From assembly GCA_026874595.1 (NCBI GenBank), contig CM049322.1:25641400-25705399 (forward strand): a stretch of 64,000 nt of DNA, in the 5' to 3' direction. The notes beneath the pieces are model-generated. The model saw only the letters and a program-made list of their open reading frames with translations. It searched no databases and had not been told where the DNA came from. Positions 1 to 11,006 of this stretch are shown here, in pieces (position 1 is the first letter of the stretch; each line of letters opens with the position of its first letter). The position numbers and the translations under genes are program-made. This DNA comes from Sipunculus nudus (Eukaryota; Annelida; Sipuncula; Golfingiida; Sipunculidae).

Positions 1-253
1 TTGCTCAAATAAATTGTTTTTTTTTACCCCTCCCAAATAAATAAATAATAAACCACTATATTTTACTCCATATTAATCCATCATTCAGATTATTTCATAT
101 ATCATTTACTCACATATTACATTATATTCCTTTATAAAAACCCAACATGACTATGATATTCATAAGCTTTTTCTACTCAATATAGTATAACAATGGTGAT
201 ACATTTATAGTCCAATCATGATCAGCTGAGCGCAGTGACCCATGGGTCCCTTG
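1..253 (+). mobile_element. Family A element, 3' end (5' part outside window)
   Basis: The stretch ends in the family A 3' terminus. CAGCTGAG at 223-230 is the inverted copy of the family 5' end CTCAGCTG. It is followed by the palindrome GACCCATGGGTC and then CCCTTG, ending at 253 before a TTT run. Bases 1-222 are AT-rich and show no gene or other repeat I recognise, so only the last ~31 bases are firmly assigned. Known background: a stem-loop just before CTTG or CTAG is the 3' signature of rolling-circle (Helitron-like) elements. Confidence 0.7.
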
Positions 254-361
254 TTTCCTGTAAGTACTGTGGATTTATTTTTCACAGCATGTACACATAA
301 GCATTTAATCTCTTAAAATCTGAAATTTGAAAATAAAAGCTGCAAAATTAGGCTAGTTATT
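254..361 (+). repeat. Fragment of long-type A interior, left side of the B1 insertion site
   Basis: The sequence from CCTGTAAGTACTGTGGATTT to the B1 start matches 24910-25014, which continues without interruption into TTATTGAATATTTTC. The right half of this fragment resumes at 2102 (TTGAATTTT...GAGGCTC). The paralogue at 24.9-25.05 kb therefore shows what this locus looked like before B1 arrived. Confidence 0.7.
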
Positions 362-526
362 GTATCCGCCAAAACAGAGTTTTGCGGATACTATGTTTTC
401 AGCTGCACGCCGCCGCGGCCGCCGCGTAGGTTTCCGGAGAACTCCTCCGTAACCGCTGGGCGGAAATTTACGAAACCCGGAATTATGTTCGGGTCACATG
501 TGAACTGCTGCGCCCCGATTTTGTTT

Positions 527-539
527 TGACCTCTGACCT
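527..539 (-). promoter_or_regulatory. DR1 of nuclear-receptor half-sites in family B
   Basis: TGACCT-C-TGACCT; read on the minus strand this is AGGTCA-G-AGGTCA, a perfect direct repeat with one-base spacing. The same pair is present in other B copies at 39630-39642 and 54485-54497. In established knowledge DR1 is bound by RXR, HNF4 and COUP-TF type receptors. Function here is only inferred. Confidence 0.4.
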
Positions 540-589
540 TTCCTCTGCGCTCTGCGTCCGTTTGTGCGTCTGTTTCCACACATAAACCC

Positions 590-1640
590 ACATATCTCGA
601 GAACCGTTTGACGGATCAGGAAAATTTTTTTGCACAAATGTAGCCCTTGGAGAGCTTTATAACATACACAAAAAATGGTGGCGCCACCTGCAACCATGTT
701 TGCACAGTGTCCATCTGTTCGTCTGCCTTGGGTTAAAATCACTCATATCTCTGCAGTGACTTGACTAATTCACCTGAAATTTGGCATGCGTATACAACCT
801 GGATAGCTTTTCTGATTTTGTGACAGGTGGCGCCACCTACATTCACGTTTACGCTGCAGACATCCAAGCTCATATCTCGGGAACCGTTTGACCGATCAGG
901 AATTTTTTTTGCACAAATGTAGCCCTTGGAGAGCTTTATAACGTACACAAAAAATGGTGGCGCCACCTGCAACCATGTTTGCACAGTGTCCATCTGTTCG
1001 TCTGCCTTGGGTTAAAATCACTCATATCTCTGCAGTGACTTGACTAATTCACCTGAAATTTGGCATGCGTATACATCCTGGATAGCTTTTCTGATTTTGT
1101 GACAGATGGCGCCACCTACATTCACGTTTACGCAGCAGACATCCAAGCTCATATCTCGGGAACCGTTTGACCGATCAGGAAAATTTTTTGCACAAATGTA
1201 GCCCTTGGAGAGCTTTATAACATACACAAAAAATGGTGGCGCCACCTGCAACCATGTTTGCACAGTGTCCATCTGTTTGTCTGCCTTGGGTTAAAATCAC
1301 TCATATCTCTGCAGTGACTTGACTAATTCACCTGAAATTCGGCATGCGTATACATCCTGGATAGCTTTTCTGATTTTATGACAGGTGGCGCCACCTACAT
1401 TCACGTTTACGCTGCAGACATCCAAGCTCATATCTCAGGAACCGTTTGACTGGTCAGGAAAATTTTTTTGCACAAATGTAGCCCTTGGAGAGCTTTATAA
1501 CATACGCAAAACTGGTGGCGCCACCTACAGCCATTTTTGCACAGCTCCTGTCTGTTTGTCTGCCATGGGATAAAATCACTCATATCTCGGCAGTGGTTTG
1601 ACATATCTGGCTAAAATTTTGCAGGTTTATACATCCCCGG
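590..1640 (+). repeat. Tandem array of ~279-bp dimers in B1
   Basis: Two related half-units alternate. One runs from CATATCTCGGGAACCGTTTG to GGTGGCGCCACCTGCAACC. The other runs from CATATCTCTGCAGTGACTTG to AGGTGGCGCCACCTACATTC. The palindrome GTGGCGCCAC recurs near 675, 828, 956, 1108, 1236, 1387 and 1514, so the spacing alternates between about 150 and 128 bp. Units are more than 90% alike by eye from 600 to 1540 and decay towards 2000. Confidence 0.8.
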
Positions 1641-2101
1641 CAGCTCTCTTGATTTTATGACAGGTGGAGCCACCTGCATTCTAGTTTATGCAGCAGACAT
1701 CCAAGCTCTTATCTTGGGAACCGTTTGACCGATTGGGCCAAATTTTTGCATGTGTATAGTTCTCACATAGCTCTTTATCATACGCAAAACTGGTGGCGTC
1801 ACCTGCAACCATTTTTGCTCAGCGTCCATCTGATTGTCTGCCTTGGGCTAAAATCACTCATATACATGTAGTGGTTTGACTTATCTGCCTTAAATTTTGC
1901 ATATGTATACAACTGGGACGGCTTTCTGGATTTTGTGGTAGGGGGGGCAACCTTCATACACAATTTGGCTGCAGACATCCATGCTAATATGCAACACTTC
2001 AACTCTATTTCCCCTTGCCACTTAATCCATGCCTCACTTCACCCGTTCCACTCTGATTTAGGGGGATACACATAGTCGCTTGTCGACTACCCGTATTCTA
2101 G

Positions 2102-2464
2102 TTGAATTTTTTTTTTGAGGCTCTTCTTGTATTCCCTTACATTGTCAAGCAGTCAACTTTGGTCACTGTAGGTCATTCAGTGCAGCTCTCCATGCTCCCC
2201 AGGCTGTTATGTAATCCCATCACTGGGGCAAGCCCTCTCTCTTGTTGAGCTTGATCAGGTTGTCATAGTTAATACCACTGAGAGCCATTCTCTCCCCCCC
2301 CCCCCCTTCCCCACATTCCATTCTGTTGACAGACCTGTACTATAAACAAGATGAATCTTATAATTTCACATTTTTCAGCAATGAGCAGTAACAACAGAGA
2401 CCCCTCCCTCCACCCACCCTTTTAATACACAGGACTAAAAATCAAGATGAATCTTATAATTTTT
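2102..2464. other. Low-repeat stretch with a C13 tract
   Basis: The first ~50 bases continue the long-type A fragment interrupted by B1. The rest has no recognised gene. A run of 13 C lies at 2294-2306. A direct repeat, AAGATGAATCTTATAATTT, occurs at about 2349 and again at about 2443. Confidence 0.5.
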
Positions 2465-3053
2465 AGCGAACCTGTGAGCTTATGCGATGGCGCAGCGTCA
2501 TCCGTCCGTTGTCAGCTGGCAGCCGTCAGCCGTCCAGAGCTGGCTCTCTGCCGTCCATGGCTGTAAGTCAGAAACCGTCAGAGCTAGCAGCTCCAAATTA
2601 CATGTAAGAATTAGTCACATGTGAAACTTAGTGCCCTGCAGCTTATTATTGGGTATCTGCATTAATTTAGATTTTATTGAGAAAAAGCTTAAAAACCTTT
2701 AAAAATCATCTTCTCTGAAACTGTCCAGCCAAATTGTCCAATATTTCACAGAAATGATCTCTGGAACAATCTCTCTCAAGTTTGTTTGAATGGTTCCAGT
2801 TGGGAGATTTTTGGCCAAGTTACAGGAAGTTGAACTTAGTCATCTGTCCAAAAAAGCACACTAAAATTAAAATCTCAGGAACGGCTAGAGCTATAATCAC
2901 CAAATTTTATACCAATGTTTGTCACATATGTCATATCTGATTTTGAGGTATTGGTCACGCCACCTATATTGATGTGTTTTTTACAAGCGAAAATGTAATT
3001 TTAAACTCTTCTAGCTTATACACTGATTTATGATGAAACTGTTAAGCTGATTA

Positions 3054-4443
3054 CCGTAAAATCTCCACTTAAAACCGCACTTCCGATTAAAACCGCACCC
3101 AGACTTCGCCGTAAATCCAGGCGAGACATCGCGAGGGGCTCAAATACTAAGAACCCCCCTTTAAAACCGCACCAACTTTCGCTACGGAATGATTTGATAA
3201 AAGACACAATCAAGCTATCGTCTAGAAATGAACACGCGTAGGTTGCGACTCGGCCATTCCTGTCCACTTTTAAATTCCTTGGGCATTTTATTTAAACACA
3301 TCATAACACTTTTTTGCAGGGTCACTCAAGCATGAAGTTTGGGAAGACGCAAGGGCCGGTGAACCTCTGCCTGTTTATACAGATTTTATATTCCGTGCCG
3401 TATTCTTGTTTGCTACTGATTTGTCATTATATTGTGGAAAAAATATTCTGCTGATCTATTTCAAGTCACTGTATATTTTAATTCTAAAATTTTTGATGAA
3501 AATACCATTTTCTGGAATTACTCGGAAGATTCAAATCATTTTCATACCGGTTACTTCGGTATTATCATCGTCACATCGTACGTTGACATCGCTCCATGTC
3601 ACAATTTGCTGGCGCGTTTGAAAACATCGCTGGTCAGCTTAACTAAATATCAAAGTAATTGAAGTTACCTTGTCGAGATACGCACGTATAGGAAACATGA
3701 CGCTTGATAACGAGTGATTTTAAGGGAAAATTAAAGTGGCCAGTCGGGGTAAGCAAGTTTTTTTTCCTGAAGAAAGTTTCCGTGTGGGGAGCCATTTTGT
3801 CAAGGCAGTGTTCACGCAAGGCACGCTGGGACGAAATAGGTGGCTGTTCTGTTTACCACCCACCGCGTACAGCCGTTCAAAATATTCCTAGCAGAATACC
3901 GGGGGTTTCAGCACATGGCGGCACTCAAACTTGATTTTAAAACGATCGTCTGCCATTGTGTGACTCCTTACGAGGTCAGCTTTTTATTCATTTTACGTTT
4001 TAAACAAATAATCATTGCAAAATAATGCCGCAAATGGGTTTAAAGTAGGCTTTTATTTCAATTTTGCTTGACCGTGCCCAACGAAGTGGGCCGCTGTGTG
4101 TTACAGCAGGGTTGTTGTAAACGTATTATTTGGTGACAGTTACCAAAATTTTATAACAAGTTATATATCACACGAAAACTAATCAGCAATATTTAATTTA
4201 TAAATAACAAATAATCGTAAATAATACATTTAGACGGCTCCCATGCATGCTAGACTGCTGCTAAGAACGGCCTTCGAAAGTTGCAATATTATCGCCCACT
4301 CGCCGGCCCCAAAACGATGTCTGTCAAGAAGATATTCAGGAAACCCTTCTAGTATAAACCGCACAGTGCTTTCAGGAAATCAACCTGATTTCAAGATTTT
4401 GAATTTCTTGATTAAACCGCGGTTTTAAGTGGAGATTTTACGG
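3054..4443. mobile_element. TIR1: 1.39-kb non-autonomous TIR transposon with TA target duplication
   Basis: Perfect 25-bp terminal inverted repeats lie at 3054-3078 (begins CCGTAAAATCTCC) and 4419-4443. Both sides are flanked by TA. The paralogous E2 copy at ~22.98 kb reads GCTGATTGGTTTAAAC without the insert, which confirms that the insert entered E1 at a TA. The subterminal motif AAAACCGCAC is repeated at both ends. There is no transposase frame. TA duplication fits Tc1/mariner-like or other TA-targeting DNA transposons; I cannot name the family. Confidence 0.8.
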
Positions 4444-4634
4444 TAGTTTAAACTTTTCTAAGAATTGTTCTATGGAAGGGTTCTGCCAGTTTTATAAGAA
4501 TAGATTGGGTAAATACAGTTTTAAAAAAGCATTGTAGCCATGCTGAGTTTCAGCAGCCAAGTCAAGAGGTCACTCAGTACAAACAGGTGGGGTCCAGATG
4601 GCAACTGACCTGGCTCTGGGGGGTGTCTTGACAA

Positions 4635-4678
4635 TGTGTCTAGATGTCTAGACACAGCGTCTAGATGTCTAGACACAA
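4635..4678. repeat. Cluster of TCTAGA palindromes in family E
   Basis: GTGTCTAGATGTCTAGACAC occurs almost twice in succession with a short linker. It can fold on itself because GTCTAGAC is palindromic. A homologous and slightly decayed cluster is in E2 at about 23211-23266, next to a G14 run. Confidence 0.6.
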
Positions 4679-4770
4679 TGTTTAGATGCAGAATACCCAG
4701 ATTATTGGAACTATATCTTTCAACTGTTTGAAAAAACTTGGGTTGCATTTCAAGCGAATCGAGTTTATCA

Positions 4771-6089
4771 TCAGGTCACATGTGAATTATGCGCCCTCAC
4801 TTTTGGTTGACTTCTGACCTTTCCTCGCTGCCCAGTGTCCTTTTGTGTTTCCACACATAAACCCCGAATCTCGGGAAGCGTTTGACCGATCAGGCCAAAA
4901 ATTTTGCACAAATGTAGCCCTTTGATAGCTTTATAACATACACTAAAAATGGTGGCGCCACCTGCAACCATTTTTGCACAGCGTCCATTTGTTCATCTGC
5001 CTTGGGATAATATCACTCATATCCCAGCAGTGGTTTGACTTATCCACCTGAAATTTTGCAGGTTAATACATCCTGGAAGGTTTCTCAATTTTATGACAAG
5101 TGGTGCTACCTACATTCACGTTTACTCTGCAGTCATCCAAGCACATATCTTGGGAACTGTTTGACCGATTGGGCCAAAATATTGCATGTGTATAGATCTC
5201 ACATAGCTCCTCATCATAAGCAAAACTGGTGGCACCACCTGCAACCATTAATGCACAGCACCCATCTGTTCATCTGCCTTCGGATAAAATCACTCATATC
5301 TCAGCAGTGGTTTGAATTATCCACCTGAAATTTTGCAGGTTTATACATCCTGGACAGTCTCTTGATTTTATGACAGGTGGTGCCACCTACATTCAGGTTT
5401 ACTCTGCAGTCATCCAAGCTCATATCTCAGGAAATGTTTGACCGATTGGGCCAAAATTTTGCATGTGTATAGATCTCACATAGCTCTTCATCATAGGCAA
5501 AACTTGTGGCGCCACCTGCAACCATTAATGCACAGCACCCATCTGTTCATCTGCCTTCGGATAAAATCACTCATATCTCAGCAGTGGTTTGACTTATCCA
5601 CCTGAAATTTTGCAGGTATATACATCCTGGACAGCTTTCTTGATTTTATGACATGTGGTGCCACCAACATTCATGTTTACTCTGCAGACATCCAAGCTCA
5701 TCTCGGGAACCGTTTGACCGTTGGGCCAAAATTTTGCATGTGTATAGATCTCGCATAGCTCTTCATCATAGGCAAAACTGGCCGCGCCACCTGCAACCAC
5801 TTATGAACACCGTCCGTCTGTTCATCTGCCTTTGGATAAAATCACTCATATCTCAGCAGTGGTTTGACTTATCCACCTGAAATTTTGCAGGTTTATACAT
5901 CCTGGACAGTTTTCTCGATTTTATGACAAGTTGCACCACCTACATTCATGTTTACGCTGCAGACATCCATGCTAATATGCAACACACCTCAGTCTATTCC
6001 CTTTGCCACTTAATCCATGCCTCACTTCACCCGTCCCACTCTGATTTCTGTGGATACACATAGTCGCTTGTCGACTACCCATATTCTAG
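4771..6089 (+). repeat. Family B segment inside E1 (5' end missing)
   Basis: Begins at the B interior (…TCACATGTGAATTATGCGCCC) without the GTATCCGCC hairpin. It contains repeated half-units with GGTGGCGCCACC or GGTGGTGCCACC and ends in the B 3' stem and CTAG at 6086-6089. The junction to E tail sequence (TTTTAAAATGTCC) is the same as in E2 and E4. Confidence 0.75.
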
Positions 6090-6261
6090 TTTTAAAATGT
6101 CCTAGACTGAAACTTGCAGATCCGAAATGTCCATTTTGCTGAAATCATAATGACTAAGGTAGATATGCAGGACCTAAAAGGATCAATATTAAATTTTAAA
6201 AATAAACCTTCATTCATACTTCATAACTTTGCACAGGTTCGCATTAGGCCTGAAGGCCTTG

Positions 6262-7181
6262 TTATGTTAAATAAATTATTTTTGTTAAGACTTGGACAAT
6301 TTTGTTTTTTATTAGACAAAAATGTTCAAGAATTTAATCTTATAATCAAATGTGATAACAGAATAGGAACTTATGTAAGTGCTAACTGACAAGATTTAAG
6401 AAGATATAAATATTTTGTAGCATTTCATTCCTGTATCTTAAAGTTGGCCGGGCCTAGGTATGAATAACACTGTTAAATTAAAAATTTTAAATTTGGAATA
6501 TTGGTCAAGCTTTGTGGGATTAAATTTCAACTCATATGGCCATATATTTAACTTTTGAAAACTTAATTACCTTCACACATCATTTGTTTATGAAATGTAA
6601 CTTTTATGTAACACTTACCCTAGGCTCATTTTTTCCCTTGGTGCATCACTAAATGGTTTCAGGCCAAAGGTTTCATTTATTACACAGTGCATATGCTTTA
6701 GCTCATGTCCATTATTCTATAATTTACAGAGTTTCATTTTAGCAGGACCATTTTCTCTTAGCTTTTCAAATGCTAATATACTTGAAAACAAAAATTAATA
6801 AAAAAATATTGTGCAGTTGGTAATATTTTGCAAAATTCAGCTGAGCTCATATGGCCATATATTTAACTTTTAAAAACGTAATTACCTTCACACATCACTT
6901 GTTTATGAAATGTAACATTTATATAACACTTACCCTAGGCTCATTTTTTCCCTTGGTGCATCACTAAATGGTTTCGGGCCAAAGGTTTCATTTATTACAC
7001 AGTGCATATGCTTTAGCTCATGTCCATTATTCTATAATTTACAGAGTTTCATTTTAGCAGGACCATTTTCTCTTAGCTTTTCAAATGCTAATATACTTGA
7101 AAAACAAAAATTAATAAAAATAATGTGCAGTTGCTAATATTTTGCAAAATACAGCTGAGCGACGTGCCCCTGGGTCCCTTG
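6262..7181 (+). mobile_element. Family A 3' fragment with a 315-bp tandem duplication
   Basis: A family A 3' terminus ends at 7181 (CAGCTGAG at 7152-7159, then a decayed palindrome, then CCCTTG). Upstream, 6531-6845 and 6846-7158 are two near-identical copies beginning CTCATATGGCCATATATTT. The first copy stops exactly after CAGCTGAG, without the terminal hairpin, and runs straight into the second copy. The 5' head of this element is not seen. Confidence 0.65.
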
Positions 7182-8004
7182 TTTTTGGATCTCGGTCAGT
7201 TCTGCCAAGGCTATTCTGACAACTTTACATGTGTGTACTGTCTTGTCATATTCGGTCTCAAGGATATTGCCTATCTTGCACATAGATAACATATTTTCTT
7301 TCTGAAAAGCAACTACCAATGACTTCTAGCTACTACACAAGCACCACCACCATGAAGTTAAGCTAACAAGCTCTGGATTCCACAGAAATTATTGAGGTTT
7401 TAGCATTACCCATAATTCAAGAGAATATAAATTGATTAAGGGGAAAATATTTTTTTTAAATAATAAAGACATGTTTGATATTTGTTTAAAGTAAACTTGG
7501 AGTGATTTTCAACTAAACCATGCTGTCACATTATCTATGCTTTCAATATATTTTAATCAATGCAATAATCAGCAAGAGCACATGTTCTGCTGATCATCTT
7601 TTAATAATACAAATTTGCAATTTAAGTGTATGTGCTAGAAAGTTCAAGAAATCTATTTTGATACACCTGTACTCGATCTACAACCTTTTGCAACCAGGAC
7701 CTTCTAATGACAATCACTGGAGAATTACTGCCAGGGTACCAATATATATATATTTCATTTTGGCAAGAAACTTTGCATCACATTTTGGTTTTGGCACAGA
7801 TGTCTGATTGATGTTTTACATTTCACATAAATTTTACAATTTTTTTCATGATCATTGATTTAGATAAAATAGTGAAATGGAAAAGTAAATGTATAAATAT
7901 TATGTAATACTAGTCTTTAAAACTAACTGCAATTGTTAAACAGTTGTCTTTAAAGGACTTCTGGGTAATTCCAGGGTCTTTAAAGGTGCAATCATAATAA
8001 CTGG
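7182..8004. other. Low-repeat sequence; weak exon-like stretch on minus strand
   Basis: I see no repeat family and no certain gene. On the minus strand 7182-7308 is open and follows a splice-acceptor-like TTGCTTTTCAG. It would encode a hydrophilic peptide beginning KENMLSMCKIGNILETEY. The family A 3' end was inserted directly beside it. The protein is not recognised and the stretch is too short to call a gene. Confidence 0.25.
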
Positions 8005-10230
8005 ACTGAAAATTCCCGGCCGTTTGATGAATATTGGCAGAGTTACAGGAATTTGAACTTGGTCATTTGGCCAATTAAGCATACTGACATAACAATCTCA
8101 GAAACGACAGGAGCTAGCATTACCAAGTTTTGTGCAAATGTTGGTCACATGACTCATATTTGAAATTGCAGTTTTTGTGGTGCCACCTACATCAACCTGT
8201 TTTTTACGGACAAAATACCTCATAATATAAGCCTCTTTCAGTTTTAAAATGGTTTATGATGAAACTGTCAAGCTAAATCATTTAATTTTTCACAAGAATT
8301 ATCTTAGGGTAGGGTTCTTTCAATTGTATAAGAATAGATTTGGTTAATTTTTTTTTGGTAGTCATAGAAAGCTGCATGAAATTGGTCTTGTAGCCACAAG
8401 TAAGCCTATTTCAAACTGAGGACTGCACTAATCTTCTTCTACAACTGTTTCAGCTGTTTCAACTTCTGTTACATTGCACAAAAAATATTCTTAGGAGGCC
8501 TTTGTTCAAGTTTACCTAAATGATCATTGGGCAAAATCATTGGACCTTTAACAATGAAAGGACTACGTTTTTTATTATTCTAAACATTTTACTAAAACAA
8601 TCTTATGGATATATCGGCAGATTTACCAACAGGCCAAGATTGTGTCTGTATCTATAAATTTATAGGTCGGCAGACTGCCAACTATTTTAGATTTGGCAAC
8701 AGGCATAAAGGTCAGTCTGGATCTATTTATAGCTTTGTCAGACTGCCAACTGTGTCAGATTATGCAACATCAAGAGTTCATTCAGTGCAGCCAGGTACAG
8801 GTCAAGAGTTCACTCAATACAGTAGCTGCACAGAGCAATTTGTTCCGGTTCACTCGGGGACACTGCCTTCCTCACATAAAGCAGGGTTCACACTTCAGAC
8901 ATGTGCTTGCAGACCCTGTCAAGTAGTCTCTTAAAGAGTTGCTTACAGAGTGATCAGACTGCAGATTTGTGTCAGTGGACATGCTGGTGTATATCCCATT
9001 TGGTTTGAGCTAAAATTAAAGGAAGTAAATAGAACAAATAAAATATGTAAAGTAATCTGGGCAAAATTACTTAGAGTATGAATGGCTGTATAATGACCTG
9101 AAAGGGTGAAATGGTATGAAGATAATTTTATAAAGGAAATTTTTATTTATAAATCACTTACTAAAAAATAATATTCACAATGTAATGGAATACTGAGTTT
9201 ATGAGAATTATACTTTTTTTACACAGACCTGTATCCAATAATGTTAAACAGGATTTTCTAAATTTATGGAATTATTATACCATAGCAAATGTAGATAATT
9301 AGCTGAAATATGTACCAACCAAATATCTCTCTGTGTTTATACAGTATTTCTCATAGAAAGCAATAAAATGCAACTAAAAATTATATTTTTGTCAGTGATT
9401 GTTTTTAACTGTACCTCTCTAAATTTTTATTCATCACAGATCTCACTGAAATAAATATGTAAAGTTTTATCAATTCTTAAATCTGATCCTGAATAAATAG
9501 GAAAACAATATCATATATAAATGATAATTATTATAATGCCAAAGACTTTTGAATACAAACTGTTGGTCCTAATATTACCTCTAATTTCAAGATTGTGGCT
9601 CTTATCTTCCCTTATTGGCTGTACACACAGTCAGTGGATCTATGTTGTGTAACTCATTAAAACCTCATTAAGGCCTAATGTTTTAGCTGATGTGTCGGTG
9701 AGAATAGGACCAAGCTCTGTTCCTCCCCAACATCAGGGAAAGTATCAGTTACATGTCAAACCCGTGTCTTTGACCCATTCACACAAGCAAATTTCTGCTT
9801 CAAGATTGGTGTTGGCTGACTTAAGTCTGTATAGTGTGAGCCCGGCTTAAGCCTGGTCAGTCTAGTACACCTAACTCAAGAGAAGTTTGATATATTGGCC
9901 TGGTTTTTTTACCTGGCCATGCAGCTTTGATAGCTTTCTCGTTCACAAATCTGGTGATGCCACCTACAGTGACTTTTGCACAGCATATGTGCCTGCTTAT
10001 TTCTTAGGAGGGATTTGATATATCAGCCTGAAATTGCGCATATTTATACATATTTGATAGCTTTGTCGTATACAAGACTGGTGGCACCACCTACAATAAT
10101 TTTTTTACAGTGTATATTCCTGCTTATTTCTCAGGAGGGGTTTTTATATATCAGCCTGAAATTGGGCATATGTATACATCTTGGATAGCTGCATTGTATA
10201 CAAGCCAAATGGCGCCACCTACAAACGTTT

Positions 10231-10403
10231 TGTGTTATGGGCACTGTTACGTAGACAAATTGCTCAGGGGGAAATATTTGCCCAATCGAGGATTTGAAAC
10301 CATGTAGGTGGCGCACATGTCCGGCATTCCAAACGCTTCGCTGGGAAAGCAAGCTTCATTAGCGAGACAGTTCCGTCGGATTTTACGTCACCCCGTAAAA
10401 CAG
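10231..10403 (-). repeat. tRNA-like repeat, inverted arm 1
   Basis: Read on the minus strand this arm matches 10625-10790: GGGGTGACGTAAAA, ACTGTCTCGCTAATGAAGCT, an A-box-like CAGCGAAGCG and a B-box-like GGTTTCAAATCC. It is separated from arm 2 by about 220 bp. A transcript across both arms could fold into a long imperfect hairpin. Confidence 0.55.
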
Positions 10404-10544
10404 CCCCTCTTAAGAGCGTTCTGCTATTAGAACAAGATCAACTATCGCAGGAGTCACACTTTTGGTGAACTAGGAGGCAGTAATTGCCCAATTATTTCGA
10501 ACCATCATTCCCCGGGCCACAAAAATTGCCATCACTATGGACGA

Positions 10545-10618
10545 GCCCCCATTTGACAGGAAGACAATTTGCTCAGGGGAAAATATTGGGCTGATCCAGG
10601 ATTTGAACCCATGTCATG
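10545..10618 (-). repeat. Truncated tRNA-like repeat piece
   Basis: On the minus strand it reads CATGGGTTCAAATCCTGG, then ATCAGCC, and later TGGGGGCTCGTCC. It is thus a third partial copy of the T-arm-like end plus tail of the same repeat. Confidence 0.5.
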
Positions 10619-10624
10619 TTACGT

Positions 10625-10797
10625 GTTACGGGGTGACATAAAAGCAAACCAAACTGTCTCGCTAGTGAAGCTTGCTTTTCTAGCGAAGTGGTTGGAACGC
10701 TGGACATGTGCGCACCAACATGGGTTCGAATCCTGGATCAGCCAAATACATACCCCTGAGCAGTTTGTCTTCTTAACAAAAGGGGGCTCGTCCAGGA
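10625..10797 (+). repeat. tRNA-like repeat, arm 2, with A-box, B-box and a tRNA-Pro-like 3' motif
   Basis: An A-box-like TAGCGAAGTGG (10681-10691) and a B-box GGTTCGAATCC (10723-10733) are spaced as in a tRNA promoter. The D stem pairs for three bases, but the anticodon arm does not form, so it is not a working tRNA. GGGGGCTCGTCCAGGAT at its right end resembles the complement of a tRNA-Pro 3' end, the kind used as a primer site by some LTR elements. It may be a tRNA-derived SINE or an LTR relic; the sequence does not decide between them. Confidence 0.5.
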
Positions 10798-11006
10798 TAC
10801 AATTGAAGTACATAAATGAGAGCCATCACAGCACCCATGCCAGTATTTCAGCAGTGATGTTTTTGTAATTGGTTCTTGTACAAAATGTGTAGTATTTGCA
10901 ATGTTCATATAAATGTTACACATGTAGGCCTACTTGAAAAGTAATGGTCCAGCATTGAATGGTGTATAAACCATTGCACAGGTTTGCATTAGGCCTGTAA
11001 TCCTTG

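Larger units (their letters stand above)
362..2101 (+). mobile_element. B1: complete family B Helentron-like non-autonomous element
   Basis: The 5' end is a hairpin with arms GTATCCGCCAAAAC and GTTTTGCGGATAC (362-391). A GC-rich GCC/CGC tract follows (about 400-430). Near the 3' end GGGGATAC (about 2062-2069) is a degenerate inverted copy of the 5' terminus. Then comes a stem TAGTCG/CGACTA (2073-2089), eight spacer bases, and CTAG at 2098-2101. Flanks carry two T on each side, and the related empty site at ~25.0 kb has only two in total. The interior is a tandem array carrying GGTGGCGCCACC palindromes. There is no Rep/helicase coding. Assignment to Helentron/HINE rests on the termini. Confidence 0.75.
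2465..6261 (+). mobile_element. E1: family E element, composite with a B segment and a TIR insertion
   Basis: The 5' end GCGAACCTGTG (2466-2476) reappears inverted as CACAGGTTCGC just before the 3' end. The 3' stem AGGCCT-GA-AGGCCT leads into CTTG at 6258-6261. A family B segment (4771-6089) lies inside, and its 3' CTAG is followed by ~170 bp of E tail. After removing the TIR element at 3054-4443 the length is about 2.4 kb, the same as E2 (22414-24840), which has the same B segment at the same position. E and B therefore travel as one unit. E1 carries the module-plus-palindrome form as GGTCACGCCACC near 2950. Confidence 0.75.
8005..11006 (+). mobile_element. E6: old, diverged family E copy, 5' end not found
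   Basis: 8005-8520 matches E interiors (GTTACAGGA..TTGAACTT..GTCAT, AATCTC.GAAACG, TGGTGCCACCTACAT). 8640-8940 and 9880-10230 match E5/E4 interior stretches (GGCAGACTGCCAACTGTGTC; TTTGATATATCAGCCTGAAAT). The 3' end GCACAGGTTTGCATTAGGCC then TCCTTG ends at 11006. Bases ~8950-9880 carry no match I can see. The copy is clearly older than E1, E2 and E4. Confidence 0.55.

Noticed and set aside
671-1520. GGTGGCGCCACC sites as bacterial operators
   Set aside because: Nothing bacterial is present; the sites are carried by eukaryotic-type repeats and occur at fixed places in many copies.
10670-10745. Functional tRNA gene
   Set aside because: A-box and B-box are good, but the anticodon arm does not pair, the acceptor has no 5' partner at the right place, and the T stem has a mismatch.
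10545-10800. Complete LTR retrotransposon
   Set aside because: A primer-site-like motif is present, but there are no gag/pol frames, no matching LTR pair in direct orientation and no target duplication.
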